From positions 186,001 to 250,000 of the forward strand of contig JADJVB010000005.1 in NCBI GenBank assembly GCA_016710745.1: a DNA stretch of 64,000 bases. The letters are read 5' to 3'. The position numbers and the translations under genes are program-made. Positions 63,400-64,000 of the stretch are shown here, piece by piece. Source of the DNA: Chitinophagaceae bacterium (GTDB taxonomy: Bacteria; Bacteroidota; Bacteroidia; Chitinophagales; Chitinophagaceae). Every line of letters begins with the position of its first letter. Position 1 is the stretch's first letter. Under the pieces are notes generated by a model, which made no database searches, had not been told where the DNA came from, and saw only the letters and a program-made list of their open reading frames with translations.

Positions 63400-64000
63400 T
63401 TATTGAGGACCAAAACCCCATTTCAGGAAAGCCGGGAAAGCACTGGCCCAGGTAGGTACATCGTGCCGGCCATCCGGTAACTCCAGGTATTCGATCGATT
63501 CCTTTCGGCTGTATCCTTTCTTAACCAGGATATCGATAAAACTCAAGGTATCATCTATTGAATCGATAATGCCATTATTATTTCTGTCATTGGTTTCATC
63601 CAGGGTTCCTACTTCAAAAAAGAATTTCAACCAGGGATATACATTAGGATCGTCGGCTACCTGCCGGTGCATGATCCGATTTACAGTTTCATCAAAATCT
63701 TCATCATCCTGGTCCTTATCACGCCACCACAACGAGCCGCTGAATACACCCACTTTGTTGAATTCCCGGGGATGGTTCCAAACCATATCGAGCGCACACA
63801 AACCGCCCAGCGAAAAACCGGCAAAACATTTTTCCCTGAAAGAATAAATAAATAAGGTTTTGCGGATATAGGGCATCACTTCCTCCAGAATAAATCGGTT
63901 GTATAGCGCAGCCTTGGCACCCCTGCCCTTGTAATCCAGGATTTTAGCCGTACCATACTCGTTTTTGCGATCCTTTGAGCAATGTATACCCACACAAAAA
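63400..64000 (-). CDS. Esterase-like alpha/beta hydrolase, C-terminal part (start outside the window)
   Basis: About 200 residues, open to the window edge on its 5' side. The nucleophile elbow is GFSLGG, and the catalytic histidine is in LPDGRHDVPTWASAFP near the end. Overall layout matches enterochelin esterase/antigen 85-like hydrolases. A loop DRNNNGIIDSIDDT looks like a calcium-binding segment (D-x-N-x-x-G-x-I-D). The substrate is not predictable. Confidence 0.85.
   Translation of the reverse strand, partial: FCVGIHCSKDRKNEYGTAKILDYKGRGAKAALYNRFILEEVMPYIRKTLFIYSFREKCFAGFSLGGLCALDMVWNHPREFNKVGVFSGSLWWRDKDQDDEDFDETVNRIMHRQVADDPNVYPWLKFFFEVGTLDETNDRNNNGIIDSIDDTLSFIDILVKKGYSRKESIEYLELPDGRHDVPTWASAFPAFLKWGFGPQ

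Overview
The window is about 64 kb of chromosomal DNA from a member of the Bacteroidota, most likely the Chitinophagaceae. The evidence is a type IX secretion sorting domain, Bacteroidota -7 promoter boxes (TAnnTTTG) upstream of several genes, a TonB-dependent receptor, a lipidated TamA homologue (TamL) with a TamB, two DUF2911 proteins, a DUF5103 protein and many Sec or lipoprotein signals. Most of the content is housekeeping or cell-envelope genes. I see no prophage, transposase, integrase or CRISPR array.

Layout. 1-1.6 kb: an SDR oxidoreductase (cut by the window edge), TspO and a DUF2071 protein, resembling the tail of a light or stress response cluster. 1.7-9 kb: small genes including a fasciclin lipoprotein, a T9SS cargo protein, an AlkB-like dioxygenase, two GNATs, a Tat ankyrin protein and DUF2911. 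9-16 kb: fructose-6-phosphate aldolase, SRP RNA, DUF5103, an FtsX-type permease, a SpoU methyltransferase and TamL. 16-24 kb: truB, then the co-oriented cluster SpoIIM-DUF4129-DUF4350-MoxR-DUF58 with a divergent RDD gene. 24-38 kb: proS, an OmpP1/FadL-like porin, miaA, a CCA-adding enzyme, lon, an M42 peptidase, a UbiA-like protein and a LuxE-like acyltransferase. 38.7-39.1 kb: tRNA-Lys followed by a decayed tandem copy. 39-51 kb: an SDR, a SAM hydrolase, an ECF sigma factor with its membrane partner, DUF2911, a sodium:solute symporter with a 34-residue partner, a PIG-L deacetylase and an M14 peptidase. 51-64 kb: gamma-glutamyltransferase, DinB-like, TamB, ribBA, a TonB-dependent receptor and a truncated esterase.

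Two features stand out. First, the intergenic regions hold several repeat families: period-7 tandem arrays at six loci, one of them inside a signal-peptide coding region; a 35-bp-period GTCTGAC array in the proS leader, with relatives beside the fsa gene; and an 18-bp palindrome that has also landed in the T-arm of the tRNA-Lys copy. Second, seven otherwise intact genes are each broken by one apparent single-base insertion or deletion, mostly in or next to short homopolymers. Base-calling or assembly error is the simplest explanation, so the halves should be read as single genes. They are listed separately because that is what the sequence literally encodes.
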